64,000 nt of DNA from Salinicoccus luteus DSM 17002 (GTDB lineage: Bacteria > Bacillota > Bacilli > Staphylococcales > Salinicoccaceae): positions 279,481-343,480 of the forward strand of contig NZ_JONV01000008.1 of NCBI RefSeq assembly GCF_000712035.1. Reading direction: 5' to 3'. Of the stretch, positions 9,052-17,378 are shown piece by piece. Position 1 is the first letter of the stretch, and each line of letters begins with the position of its first letter. Made by a program: the position numbers and the translations under genes. The notes beneath the pieces were generated by a model that worked only from the letters and a program-made list of their open reading frames with translations, did no database searches and was not told where the DNA came from.

Positions 9052-9879
9052 ATGCATGACCGCCACCCATATTATCACAGACTAACAAGTAATTATAGAA
9101 GCCTATTTCCATCAGAATATCCCAGTTTTAAAGATTGCGCGACAGATTGGCCGTGCTCTCTAGACAGTCCACAATGTTGTCTCATATTTCAGGGACGGAC
9201 ACACTGCGATGGACTATCATCGACGTTGTGGCTGGAAACAGCCTGGGCTGCCGGAAGACCAGCAGACATATGTCGAAGAAAAAGTGGCCGAAGGCTGGGC
9301 ACCGGATGTCATCATCGGCCGATGAGATGGGCGAGTCAGCTGTTCAGACGCAATATCTCTGAAAGAACAAATGACTATCCGGCATTCAATGAAGAATTCG
9401 TTCATCTGGTATGGGATACTATTGTCGGTGTCCGTCATCAGAGTGCCGTCATCACGTTGATTGCACGGTTATCGAAAGTCATCATCACATTAAAGTTTGA
9501 AGGCCGGACGGCACAGACAATTGAGGCAGCCATCAACACAAGGTGTTATCAGATACCGAAAAATATTTTCAAATCCATCACTTTCGCCTATGGCAAGGAT
9601 TTCTCCAACTGGCAGTCCATGAGCAACCGGAATGACCTGGCCATCTACTTTGCTGATCCGGGAACACCATCGCAACAAGGATTGAACGAGTATTTTAATG
9701 GACTGCTCAGAAAGGGTGAGCTACCCAAAAACATGGTTTTCAATACGGTCAATCAGATATTTGTCTCATCGGTCGCCGCCAGAAGAAACCACATCCCAAG
9801 AAAATCATTGAACTACCGGACACCATTGGAAGTCTTTTTGAGTTACATGGTTGAGAAAGAACTGTTTAGCTTATTTTGA
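9052..9879 (+). pseudogene. Decayed IS30-family transposase
   Basis: IS30-type protein signatures appear here but in more than one frame. The N-terminal HTH region (about 9084-9330, with QVIIEAYFHQN and KIARQIGRAL) is interrupted by in-frame stops after IITD, after IGRAL and after VIIGR. The catalytic part continues in another frame (about 9360-9879: DTIVGVRHQSA, ARLSKVIITL, NEYFNGLLRKGELP, NHIPRKSLNYRTP). The second DDE aspartate, normally in an FDxGKEF motif, reads FAYGKDF. I could not find matching terminal inverted repeats, so the element's ends are not fixed. It sits inside the first accessory island between gajB and the GIY-YIG gene, and probably marks past rearrangement there. Confidence 0.8.
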
Positions 9880-10126
9880 CAAACGAATTTTAATAAAAGT
9901 CAATACTTATCTAATTTTGAATCTTTTTTCCGTCCATGTACCCCCCTATTATTTCTCCGTGGTCTAACAGTAGCTTTGTAATATCCTAACAAGCAAAGTG
10001 GGAAGAGATTTTAGGAAAAATTAGGCCTAATATACCTTGTATATGACTCATGTTTAATCCATGGGCCAAATCGTTACATCCAACGCCTAAAAAGAGTAGA
10101 TTTTATAGTAAGATTCTATAATTTGG
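9880..10126. other. AT-rich spacer without a recognisable gene
   Basis: No open frame, repeat or RNA signature stands out here. It separates the IS30 relic from the promoter of the GIY-YIG gene. A missing right end of the insertion sequence may lie inside it, but I see no inverted repeat to prove this. Confidence 0.4.
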
Positions 10127-10132
10127 TATAAT
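10125..10132 (+). promoter_or_regulatory. Extended -10 promoter of the GIY-YIG gene
   Basis: TATAAT at 10127-10132 is preceded by TG one base upstream, giving a strong extended -10. The -35 region (TATAGT near 10104-10109) is weak, as is usual for this promoter class. The coding start is 39 bases downstream of the -10. Confidence 0.55.
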
Positions 10133-10170
10133 AAAACTAGGAGTTGTGGACTTAAATAAGGGGGGCTTTA

Positions 10171-11430
10171 ATGGGATTGTTTAGAAAACTGTTTTTTGGA
10201 AAAAAGGAAACAAAACGACAGAACAGAGAGAAGCAAAGTGAAGAAAATTACGAAATACGGGAACCGATTCAACCGATAAGCCCAAAGATTAATGAGGATT
10301 TTGATGTAGGCATATCTATATCTTCATCCCCTGTGGGAGTTTCAACTGGAAGTGCCGCAAAGGATTACTATGTGTATCATTGGTACCTTAAAGATACGGG
10401 TGAGATATTTTATGTGGGAAAAGGGCGTAAAGACAGATATAAAAGGTATCATGAACGAACCTATGAAGCTGAAAAAATCCGAAAAATGTATGACACGGAT
10501 ACTCGTTTTGTAAAAACGGATCTAACCGAAGAAGAAGCAATAGAATTAGAGTCTCAAGAAATGACACGAATCTTAAATGACACTAACCACCGATTAACCA
10601 ATCGAATTACCCCCTTGATGACGAATAGGGGAAATGGGTACGATAGGAGTCCCAAAACACCCGAATTAGAATTTGAAACAGCTCCTTATCTTTACCCAAG
10701 TGAGATTGAAGAACATTACTTTGGAATAAAACCTAGAGCCTTTGATCAAGTGAAGTACAACAATCTAAAGAGGATAGTCTTCGATTATAGGAATATTCAT
10801 CACACCAAAGCAATATATGGTGGAAATTTAGACAACTATCTAAGTGAAACAAAAGCCTTTTTAGAATTTAATGGAACTAAAATACTAAAAACCAAATATG
10901 CGAAATCTGTTACCGCTTGGATATATATCGGGGATGACTATATAACGAATTATGAATTAGAACAAAAGAAAGCATTGGAAAAGATTGGAAGAAACGTTCC
11001 AACGTATCATCTGATAGATGTGTGGAAGCTATTAAAAGAAAAGTTTGACGATATAGAAATCGAGTTGACAGAAGAAATTGAAATTCAACCAGTACATCAT
11101 CGGGTTCTACTGAAAGATATACGGAATTTGCATGACTGGTCAAAGGGCTTTGATGAAGGCCATCCTTATTGGGAACAAGGTGATAAAGAGCGAAAGAAAG
11201 GAAACATCGAAAAAGCAATTGAGCTATTCGATAAATCTCGTTATAATGGCTATTCTGCTCCAGTCCTATATAAATCATATGCAATGGCTTATCGAAAATT
11301 AAAAGACTACGACAATGAAATTGCCATATTAGACGAAGCAATTGAACGATTAACAATAAATAACGAACCGCCTATTCACTTTAAAGAACGGCGAGAAAGA
11401 GCAATTGACTTAAAACAAAAAAGCAAGTAA
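10171..11430 (+). CDS. GIY-YIG domain protein with C-terminal TPR repeats
   Basis: This 419-residue protein begins with a basic amphipathic stretch (residues 1-25). A GIY-YIG-type core follows at about 70-130, with YVYHWY, IFYVGKGR and a downstream Arg/Tyr/His set resembling LEM-3-like GIY-YIG nucleases. The middle region (about 190-300) I do not recognise. The C-terminus (about 330-410) has TPR-like helices with GNIEKAIELFDKS and YDNEIAILDEAIERL. There is no signal peptide. It has its own extended -10 promoter and a strong AAGGGGGG ribosome site. Next to Gabija and inside the same AT-rich island it may be a further defence nuclease, but that is inference from location and domain type. Nothing in the sequence identifies a target. 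Confidence 0.6.
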   Translation: MGLFRKLFFGKKETKRQNREKQSEENYEIREPIQPISPKINEDFDVGISISSSPVGVSTGSAAKDYYVYHWYLKDTGEIFYVGKGRKDRYKRYHERTYEAEKIRKMYDTDTRFVKTDLTEEEAIELESQEMTRILNDTNHRLTNRITPLMTNRGNGYDRSPKTPELEFETAPYLYPSEIEEHYFGIKPRAFDQVKYNNLKRIVFDYRNIHHTKAIYGGNLDNYLSETKAFLEFNGTKILKTKYAKSVTAWIYIGDDYITNYELEQKKALEKIGRNVPTYHLIDVWKLLKEKFDDIEIELTEEIEIQPVHHRVLLKDIRNLHDWSKGFDEGHPYWEQGDKERKKGNIEKAIELFDKSRYNGYSAPVLYKSYAMAYRKLKDYDNEIAILDEAIERLTINNEPPIHFKERRERAIDLKQKSK

Positions 11431-11477
11431 ATTGCCAAATAGAAAAGCACGGGTTTTGGTTTAATCATCTATGCTTG

Positions 11478-11590
11478 TTATAAGTACCCGTACTTGTATT
11501 TTTGCGAGACACAAAGAAACTGGAAAACTGTTATCACAAATCCGTGAAGAATATATGGAGAAAAAAGAAATGGATAAAAATGAGCTTTAA
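11478..11590 (+). pseudogene. Possible 3' remnant of an unidentified gene
   Basis: A frame open up to the TAA at 11588-11590 encodes a charged helical tail (ARHKETGKLLSQIREE, then YMEKKEMDKNEL) that looks like the C-terminus of a real protein. It has no start or ribosome site. It lies at the right edge of the first island, just before core composition resumes, and could be what is left of a gene disrupted by the insertion. I cannot name the family. It is the only gene-like content in the 344-base gap 11431-11774. Confidence 0.3.
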
Positions 11591-11774
11591 AACCAGTATA
11601 TATTCCATATAGGCCCTGGATGCGGGGAAGTACTTTTTCCCATCTCCAGGTTTCTTTTTTCCGTAAGATTCCTCTCTTGATATGGAAGACTTAAGAGAGT
11701 AAAATTACTTATGTTCTTATAAGATGATGAATGATTGATGAGATATACCGTAATGAGAGGGATTGAATTTTGAT

Positions 11775-12767
11775 ATGAAAGATAATTTTTGGAAGGAACT
11801 GCCGCGCCCGTTCTTCGTGCTGGCGCCGATGGAGGAAGTGACGGATGTGGTCTTCCGTCATGTGGTGGCGGAAGCGGCACGTCCTGATGTGTTCTTCACA
11901 GAGTTCACCAATTCGGACAGCTACTGCCATCCGAAGGGCAGGCAGAGCGTCCAGGGGCGGCTGACCTTCACAGAAGATGAACAGCCGCTCGTGGCCCACA
12001 TATGGGGGGACAAGCCGGAAAATTTCCGAGAAATGAGCATCGGTATGGCTGAAGCGGGATTCAAGGGCATCGACCTCAATATGGGATGTCCTGTCCCGAA
12101 CGTCGCCGGAGACGGAAAGGGCAGCGGGCTCATCCAGCGTCCCGAAGTAGCGGCTGAGCTCATCGAAGCGGCGAAAGCGGGCGGTCTGCCGGTCAGTGTA
12201 AAGACGCGCCTCGGCTATACGGAGATCGATGAATGGAAGACATGGCTCAGGCATGTGCTGGAGCAGGATATTGCGAACCTGTCGATCCATCTGCGTACAC
12301 GCAAGGAAATGAGCAAATACGATGCGCACTGGGAACTGATTCCTGAAATCAAGCAGCTGAGGAATGAAATCGCTCCGGAGACGCTGCTGACGATCAATGG
12401 AGATATACCGGATTATGAGACGGGCATGGCACTTGCCGAGAAATATGGCATTGATGGCGTCATGATCGGCCGGGGCATCTTCAAGAATCCGTTCGCCTTT
12501 GAGAAGGAACCAAAGAACCATACAAGCCGCGAACTCCTAGACCTTCTGAGGCTGCACCTTGATCTTCATGACGAGTACGCGCATCTCGGCCTCCGTAAAT
12601 ATACGGCACTCCACCGCTTCTTCAAGATATACATCAAAGGCTTCCGGGGCGCGAGTGCCCTACGGAATGCACTGATGCAGACGAAGGCGACGGACGAGGC
12701 ACGGGAACTGATCGACCAGTTCGAGCAGAACCTGTCGGAAGAAGAGATGGAGACGCAGCACTCTTGA
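11775..12767 (+). CDS. dus: tRNA-dihydrouridine synthase
   Basis: This 330-residue FMN-dependent enzyme reduces uridine in the tRNA D-loop. It shows the N-terminal LAPMEEVTD flavin motif, the Dus signature [10 protein letters not shown] with the catalytic cysteine, VKTRLGY, HLRTR and the C-terminal NGD and [11 protein letters not shown] flavin-phosphate motifs, in the right order over one TIM barrel. A TTG at 11763 is in frame, but GAGAGGG at 11755-11761 is too close to it. The ATG at 11775 (MKDNFWKE) is better spaced, though a little far. The gene is core-like in composition and marks the end of the first AT-rich island. Which Dus subfamily it belongs to is not resolved. Confidence 0.9.
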   Translation: MKDNFWKELPRPFFVLAPMEEVTDVVFRHVVAEAARPDVFFTEFTNSDSYCHPKGRQSVQGRLTFTEDEQPLVAHIWGDKPENFREMSIGMAEAGFKGIDLNMGCPVPNVAGDGKGSGLIQRPEVAAELIEAAKAGGLPVSVKTRLGYTEIDEWKTWLRHVLEQDIANLSIHLRTRKEMSKYDAHWELIPEIKQLRNEIAPETLLTINGDIPDYETGMALAEKYGIDGVMIGRGIFKNPFAFEKEPKNHTSRELLDLLRLHLDLHDEYAHLGLRKYTALHRFFKIYIKGFRGASALRNALMQTKATDEARELIDQFEQNLSEEEMETQHS

Positions 12768-12820
12768 CGAAGCGTGTTCCCCGGGCCAGTGGCTTAGTAT
12801 CAAAAATACGATCAATATCG

Positions 12821-12855
12821 GAAGACTCAGGGCATCTGCCTTGAGTCTTCTTTTC
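12821..12855 (+). terminator. Stem-loop terminator after dus
   Basis: A nine-base stem (GAAGACTCA at 12821-12829 with TGAGTCTTC at 12842-12850) is followed by a short T run. It closes the dus unit. The rest of the 302-base gap holds the promoter of the next gene. Confidence 0.7.
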
Positions 12856-12939
12856 GTACAACCTTAAGGAGTGACATCAGTTTGAATACATATAATATTG
12901 GTCTATATTTTTCTGGAATCTCATAAGATAATGAAAATA

Positions 12940-12948
12940 TGGTAAAAT
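12940..12948 (+). promoter_or_regulatory. Putative extended -10 promoter upstream of the RDD gene
   Basis: TGG directly precedes TAAAAT (12943-12948), an extended -10 pattern in an otherwise AT-rich stretch of the 12768-13069 gap. No good -35 is seen at 17 bases. The coding start lies about 120 bases downstream, so the leader would be long. Confidence 0.35.
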
Positions 12949-13069
12949 GTAAATAAAATGAGAGTCGTGTTTCACTAGACTGAGTACGGAAGGAAGAATC
13001 ACATGCAGAACCTTCAGAAGAAAAATAGCTGTCTGGAATAAATGCCACAGAATGAAACAGGGTGGGTAC

Positions 13070-13615
13070 ATGACAAAAGGACGAAGTGACAGTGGTCTGA
13101 TCAGACCGTCGACTTTATCGAGGATCAAAGCGCTTTTCTTTGATTGGCTTTTCATATGTGGGTATCTGATTCTGCTGCTCATCCTCAATCTCATCACTTT
13201 TGCAGTTGTTCTGGATACATTCCCGGAATATACACACATGGAATCCCAACTTATTTCTACCTTCACCTCAGTGATTCCGATCATAATCATCTTTTCCTTC
13301 ATGGAAGGGAAAGCACCCTTCGCCTCGTGGGGGAAGCGGAGATCGGGCATCAAAGTACACTATGGGGGTTCGCCCATAACGGGCGCCATCATCAGGAATA
13401 CAATCAAGTTCCTGCCTTGGCAGCTTGGGCATATGAGTACGATTGATGGCATCTATCATGACTACACTACACCATCTTCAATGTTGTTTCTGACATTGTC
13501 TTTGGGACTCTTTCTCGTACTCATATTCATGGCCTTGGCGCGGGAGGACGGACGGCATCTGGGTGATCTATTGGCACGCAGCAGAGTGGCACATTACGGA
13601 AAGACTTTAGAATGA
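13070..13615 (+). CDS. RDD family membrane protein
   Basis: This protein of about 181 residues has the RDD-family layout. A first helix carries an Arg near its start and an Asp inside (SRIKALFFDWLFI), followed by a second membrane segment, a short basic loop (GKRRSGIKV) and a third membrane segment, and it ends in the family-typical REDGRHLGDLLARSRV. Members are polytopic membrane proteins, some linked to ion or compatible-solute transport; a specific role cannot be assigned. A start at 13052 is also open, but AGGGTGGG just before the ATG at 13070 favours the shorter form. The zinc-ribbon gene follows 30 bases downstream and may share its transcript. Confidence 0.75.
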   Translation: MTKGRSDSGLIRPSTLSRIKALFFDWLFICGYLILLLILNLITFAVVLDTFPEYTHMESQLISTFTSVIPIIIIFSFMEGKAPFASWGKRRSGIKVHYGGSPITGAIIRNTIKFLPWQLGHMSTIDGIYHDYTTPSSMLFLTLSLGLFLVLIFMALAREDGRHLGDLLARSRVAHYGKTLE

Positions 13616-13645
13616 AGAAGAATATATATTGATAAGGATGATACT

Positions 13646-14176
13646 ATGGCGATCAATTACTATCAATGTCCGGAATGTGAAGCACGGGAGACCCGGCGCA
13701 TCTTAAGGGCGGATGCCCATTATGCGTCATACCAAAAATCGCGGATGCCCGACTATCGCTGCAACAGCTGTGGAAACGAATGGACGAGAGAGGAGTCCGT
13801 CGATTATTCATACAGGCGCATTAAAGTGCTCGAAGCGACAGTAGGCAGCCATTTCAGCGGTGATACGAAAGTGACCATCAATTTTGAAAGGAATCTTGTG
13901 AAGTGGGAGCATGGGCTTCTGACACCGATGGAGATCCATTATGCAAGGTTCGAGTCGTCTGAGATGGAGAGGATAAGAGATGAGTTGAAAGCGGTGAATC
14001 TCTTGAATTGGAAGCGGAGCTATCATGAGCCATATATACTGGACGGCACGCAGTGGGAGATCGTCGTCCACAAAAGCGGACGGAACCTCTATAAGAGCGG
14101 GAGCAACATGTTTCCCGAAGAATGGGAGGCATTCTGCAGACTCGTAAAGAAGGTCAGCAGCAAGGAATTCGGCTGA
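13646..14176 (+). CDS. Zinc-ribbon hypothetical protein
   Basis: This 176-residue protein opens with a treble of zinc-ligand candidates: CPECEARE at residues 8-15 and CNSCGNEW about 30 residues later. That forms a CxxC...CxxC ribbon like those of transcription or topoisomerase-associated small zinc proteins. The rest contains alternating charged and aromatic segments with no motif I recognise. No membrane segments or signal peptide are visible. The gene follows the RDD gene by 30 bases and precedes the broken acetyltransferase by 20, suggesting a three-gene unit before the second island was inserted. Function unknown. Confidence 0.65.
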   Translation: MAINYYQCPECEARETRRILRADAHYASYQKSRMPDYRCNSCGNEWTREESVDYSYRRIKVLEATVGSHFSGDTKVTINFERNLVKWEHGLLTPMEIHYARFESSEMERIRDELKAVNLLNWKRSYHEPYILDGTQWEIVVHKSGRNLYKSGSNMFPEEWEAFCRLVKKVSSKEFG

Positions 14177-14196
14177 CGGTCGGGACGGAGGATTAG

Positions 14197-14517
14197 ATGA
14201 GGATACGGAAGATTGCACCGGGCGAGGCGCCGCCGATGGCGCTGCTGCTTTTGGCGGACCCGTCTGAGGAGGCTGTGGCATCCTATCTCGATACAGCCGA
14301 ATGCTTTATTGCTGAAGCTGATGATGCCGTAGTCGGCACTTATGTGACACGGAAAATTTCAGAGGACAGGGCGGAAGTATTCAATATCGCAGTCGCAGAA
14401 GCGTGGCAGGGCCGGGGAATCAATAGAGCAATCAGCTTAATAATCTGTGTTTACATCAGTAGTTTCTTAGAACAACTATGGAAGTCTAAGCATTGGAAAT
14501 GGTATAGTACAGGGTAA
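14197..14517 (+). pseudogene. GNAT acetyltransferase truncated by an island insertion
   Basis: Residues 1-75 look like the N-terminal half of a GCN5-related N-acetyltransferase: an early acidic helix, the beta4 stretch AEVFNIAVAEAWQGRGI, and the start of the acetyl-CoA pyrophosphate loop (Q/RxxGxG/A). Directly after GRGIN the sequence becomes AT-rich and unlike any GNAT, with about 30 unrelated residues to the stop at 14515-14517. The helix after the acetyl-CoA loop and the C-terminal strands are missing, so the protein cannot be functional. I could not find the missing 3' half on the far side of the island near 19.25 kb, which implies replacement or deletion rather than simple insertion. Confidence 0.75.
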
Positions 14518-14693
14518 TTCTTTCGCTAGAATGGAGTAATAATTATATTTAATGTAATAGGTTCTTCTCATAATTATATAAAAGGTTAATATATTATAAA
14601 TTAAATTTTACCCTTTTACATAATACTCTGTCAGAAATGCCAAGCATGATTTTTAATCGACTGATGACAAATTTAAAAGTATAGGATGATTTT

Positions 14694-16151
14694 ATGGAAC
14701 TCAAATCTTTGTATATTAAGAATTATAAAATGTTAAAAAATCAATATATTGAGTTCATTCCAAGTGATGGATACCCAGATTATTATCATAATTATTTTAA
14801 GAAAAATAATTTTACAGTACTCGTTGGAGAAAATGGTACTGGTAAAACGACATTGATGAGCTTCATTAGCAACATATTCAAGAATTTGCATAGGTATCAT
14901 AACAGGATTGCATCAGACTTTAATCTAAAATACTATTATCGTACCTCTGATAACAATAAGCGTTTAATAAACTTAAAAAAAGAAGATGAAAATATATTTG
15001 TATCCATAGAAGAGTATATTTCTGATGCGTTATTGTTAGAGTATGACATAAGAAAAAGAGAATATGTGGTAAAAAATAATCAAAAGAAATATAAAAAAAA
15101 TATTACGTATGATGAAATTCGTAGGTTTTTGCCAACTAAAGTAATAGCATCTATTTTTTCAATACATAATGAATATGAAGATTATTACCATAATACTATT
15201 GGAGATCGGTTGGTTGATTATTATGATATAGCAAGTATATATGGAGCAAATCATTATAATTTTCGTTCTCTTTCTAAAGGAATTAGTCGCTTTATAGAGA
15301 TTGTTTTAGAGGATAGTCATAAATCTAGTAACTTTTTAGAAAGTATGAATTTGAAATATGGAGGTCAAGTATTAATAAGATTAAGAGAAAATATAAGTTT
15401 ATTCAAATTTTTAAAAGAAGATGAAGAATCCCTAAGTAATTATAAAGAATACTTAAAAGTAGAAGAGTTTATAAAAGATTCTACCTCACAATTATTTAAT
15501 AATGATCCTGAGGCAATTTGGTTAAATATAAATATAGGAAACTATAATAAATTAATTGAATATGAAGAGAAAGGATTAATATATATTAACGATATAAAGT
15601 TTCAAAAAGGTGAGAGCGCTATTTCATTAGGAAATATGAGTTCTGGTGAAAAAATGATATTTATCAGAATTCTTTCAATCTTATCTTCGGTGAGCGATAA
15701 TGCGATAATTTTGATTGAAGAACCAGAACTCCATTTAAATCCCTCCTGGTCAAAACAAATAATAACTATGTTACAAATGTTATTTAGCGAATATAAAGTT
15801 CATTTTATAATAGCAACTCATAGCCAAGAATTTATAAATACTGTGTTCCCTGAAAATATATTATTATCAAATAAGAATGGTTTTACAAAACTTGAATCAG
15901 ACATTAATACTTTCCTAGCTCAAGAAATAGAAATTAATAACATCTTTTTTGAAAACAATAAAAAATTGAATATCATTGAGAAAATTTTATGGGAAGAAAT
16001 TGCGAAAGCTAATGAAGAGGAACTAAAGAAAATACTAAATTACTTAGGAGAGTCATATACTAAATTAAAAGTTTTTAATATTTTATTGAGTAAATTGGAT
16101 GAAAACGAAAATTTAGAAAGATTGGATGAAGATAAGGATGTGGAAGATTGA
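14694..16151 (+). CDS. Septu-like AAA/ABC-type ATPase (PtuA-like)
   Basis: This 485-residue ATPase has Walker A GENGTGKTT at 45-53, the ABC-like signature region LGNMSSGEKM, Walker B with E342-E343 followed by PELHLNPSW, and the H-loop IIATHSQEF. A large helical insert (about 70-300) separates the two halves, as in SMC/RecF/OLD-type ATPases. There is no Toprim or other nuclease domain. The downstream gene, overlapping by 26 bases, encodes an HNH nuclease. ATPase-plus-HNH is the architecture of the Septu system (PtuA/PtuB) and of retron-linked ATPase/HNH effectors. No reverse transcriptase or msr-like RNA is visible, so Septu or a relative is the better reading. It is strongly AT-rich compared with the core genes. 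Confidence 0.7.
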   Translation: MELKSLYIKNYKMLKNQYIEFIPSDGYPDYYHNYFKKNNFTVLVGENGTGKTTLMSFISNIFKNLHRYHNRIASDFNLKYYYRTSDNNKRLINLKKEDENIFVSIEEYISDALLLEYDIRKREYVVKNNQKKYKKNITYDEIRRFLPTKVIASIFSIHNEYEDYYHNTIGDRLVDYYDIASIYGANHYNFRSLSKGISRFIEIVLEDSHKSSNFLESMNLKYGGQVLIRLRENISLFKFLKEDEESLSNYKEYLKVEEFIKDSTSQLFNNDPEAIWLNINIGNYNKLIEYEEKGLIYINDIKFQKGESAISLGNMSSGEKMIFIRILSILSSVSDNAIILIEEPELHLNPSWSKQIITMLQMLFSEYKVHFIIATHSQEFINTVFPENILLSNKNGFTKLESDINTFLAQEIEINNIFFENNKKLNIIEKILWEEIAKANEEELKKILNYLGESYTKLKVFNILLSKLDENENLERLDEDKDVED

Positions 16152-17172
16152 AAACAAAAAAAATGATGAGTTCCTTCTAGAGTTTGAAAAATTAGTGATA
16201 AGACCAATTTTTAAAATTATATTAGATTTAAAAAGACTTGAATTGGAAAGTGAAAAGCCATTAAATATAAATGAAGAGCAATTATGGAAATACACGAATA
16301 CATATAAGGACCAGTCTTTAGAAGTGCAAAAGCTAATTTCTAATTTAATGAAAAAAAAGGTTTCTAAAATAGTTCTATTTGATTTAGTAGCCAAAATTGT
16401 TCAGGAAGAGGGGCTATTAGATCTATTAAAGTTGTATAGACTTTATATTAATCAAAATAACAAAGTACATCAAAAATGTTATTCTCTTGAAATTAAAAAT
16501 ATACCAGAGACATTCAAAATATTATTTAATCAGTTTTACTATACTGCATTTTTCGATAACGTGGATATATGGGCATTAATAGGTAAGGGGGAGTTTACAA
16601 GGAAAACGTTTCACGAAAACTTCAAAAAAGAGAATAAAATAATGGTATGCCCTTACTGTGACATCGATACGACGATTTCTATATCTAATAACAGTGTAGA
16701 ACATTTTTTACCAAAGTCTAAGTTTCCTTTTCTATCTATGAATGCAATGAATCTCATACCTTCGTGTACAGCATGTAATAAGTCCTATGAAGGAAAGGGA
16801 GAAACTACTTTGTCTCCGATTACAATGCCATACAACGAGCAGATTGGTGACAGTATTGAGTTTAAAATAGATTATTTAAATGGTAGAATAACCCTCAATT
16901 CTGATAAAAATATTAATATATTAAATTATGTAAAGTTATTAAAGTTAAAAGAAAGATACTCACAGTTAAATGTGTATATAGCAGTAGATAGTAAGATGGA
17001 AAGCTTATATTCAACTCTCTCTCAATCTCCTCAATTAATTGGGAAACGTATGTACGAATATATAGAATTACAGAAAAATTCAGGGTTAACCTTTATAGTA
17101 AAAAATAATATTTACGAATACTTAAGATACAGAAAATATTTAAATACTCAAAAAAAGAACTATAAAAAATAG
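16126..17172 (+). CDS. HNH endonuclease, Septu-like (PtuB-like)
   Basis: This 348-residue protein has a central HNH fold with zinc ligands CPYC (C175, C178), the catalytic VEHFLPKS segment (H193) and a second zinc pair in NLIPSCTACNKSY (C214, C217, N218). This CxxC - EHfxPKs - CxxCN layout is shared by PtuB and related HNH effectors. The N-terminal 150 residues are helical and unlike the short PtuB proteins I know; the C-terminal 130 are also unassigned, so this is a longer variant. It overlaps the ATPase gene by 26 bases, which argues for a fixed functional pair. An alternative start at ATG 16138 cannot be excluded, since neither has a strong ribosome site. Confidence 0.72.
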   Translation: MKIRMWKIENKKNDEFLLEFEKLVIRPIFKIILDLKRLELESEKPLNINEEQLWKYTNTYKDQSLEVQKLISNLMKKKVSKIVLFDLVAKIVQEEGLLDLLKLYRLYINQNNKVHQKCYSLEIKNIPETFKILFNQFYYTAFFDNVDIWALIGKGEFTRKTFHENFKKENKIMVCPYCDIDTTISISNNSVEHFLPKSKFPFLSMNAMNLIPSCTACNKSYEGKGETTLSPITMPYNEQIGDSIEFKIDYLNGRITLNSDKNINILNYVKLLKLKERYSQLNVYIAVDSKMESLYSTLSQSPQLIGKRMYEYIELQKNSGLTFIVKNNIYEYLRYRKYLNTQKKNYKK

Positions 17173-17360
17173 AAATCATTTTATAGTTCTTAAGCAATTA
17201 AAATTATTACAGGGATTCATATGATAGGTATTAGACTTACGCTGCACACCTTATTTTTGTTAATTTTCAAAAAATTAGTGAAATTAATTAGCATCTTTAC
17301 CCTAATAAAAAATAATGTATTTTTAATACAAACATAACTTCAGTTCTTAGTATGAATATT

Positions 17361-17378
17361 GAGGAGGAGAAGCCTTTG
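17361..17378 (+). promoter_or_regulatory. Ribosome binding site that fixes a TTG start
   Basis: GAGGAGG at 17361-17367 sits eight bases before the TTG at 17376. An in-frame ATG at 17352 has no ribosome site upstream and would place this motif inside the coding region. The TTG is therefore the likely initiator of the DUF4365-like gene. Confidence 0.7.

Noticed and set aside
5371..11762. Integrase or attachment sites for the Gabija island
   Set aside because: No integrase gene, tRNA or matching direct repeat could be found at its edges. It looks like a defence island without its own mobility genes.
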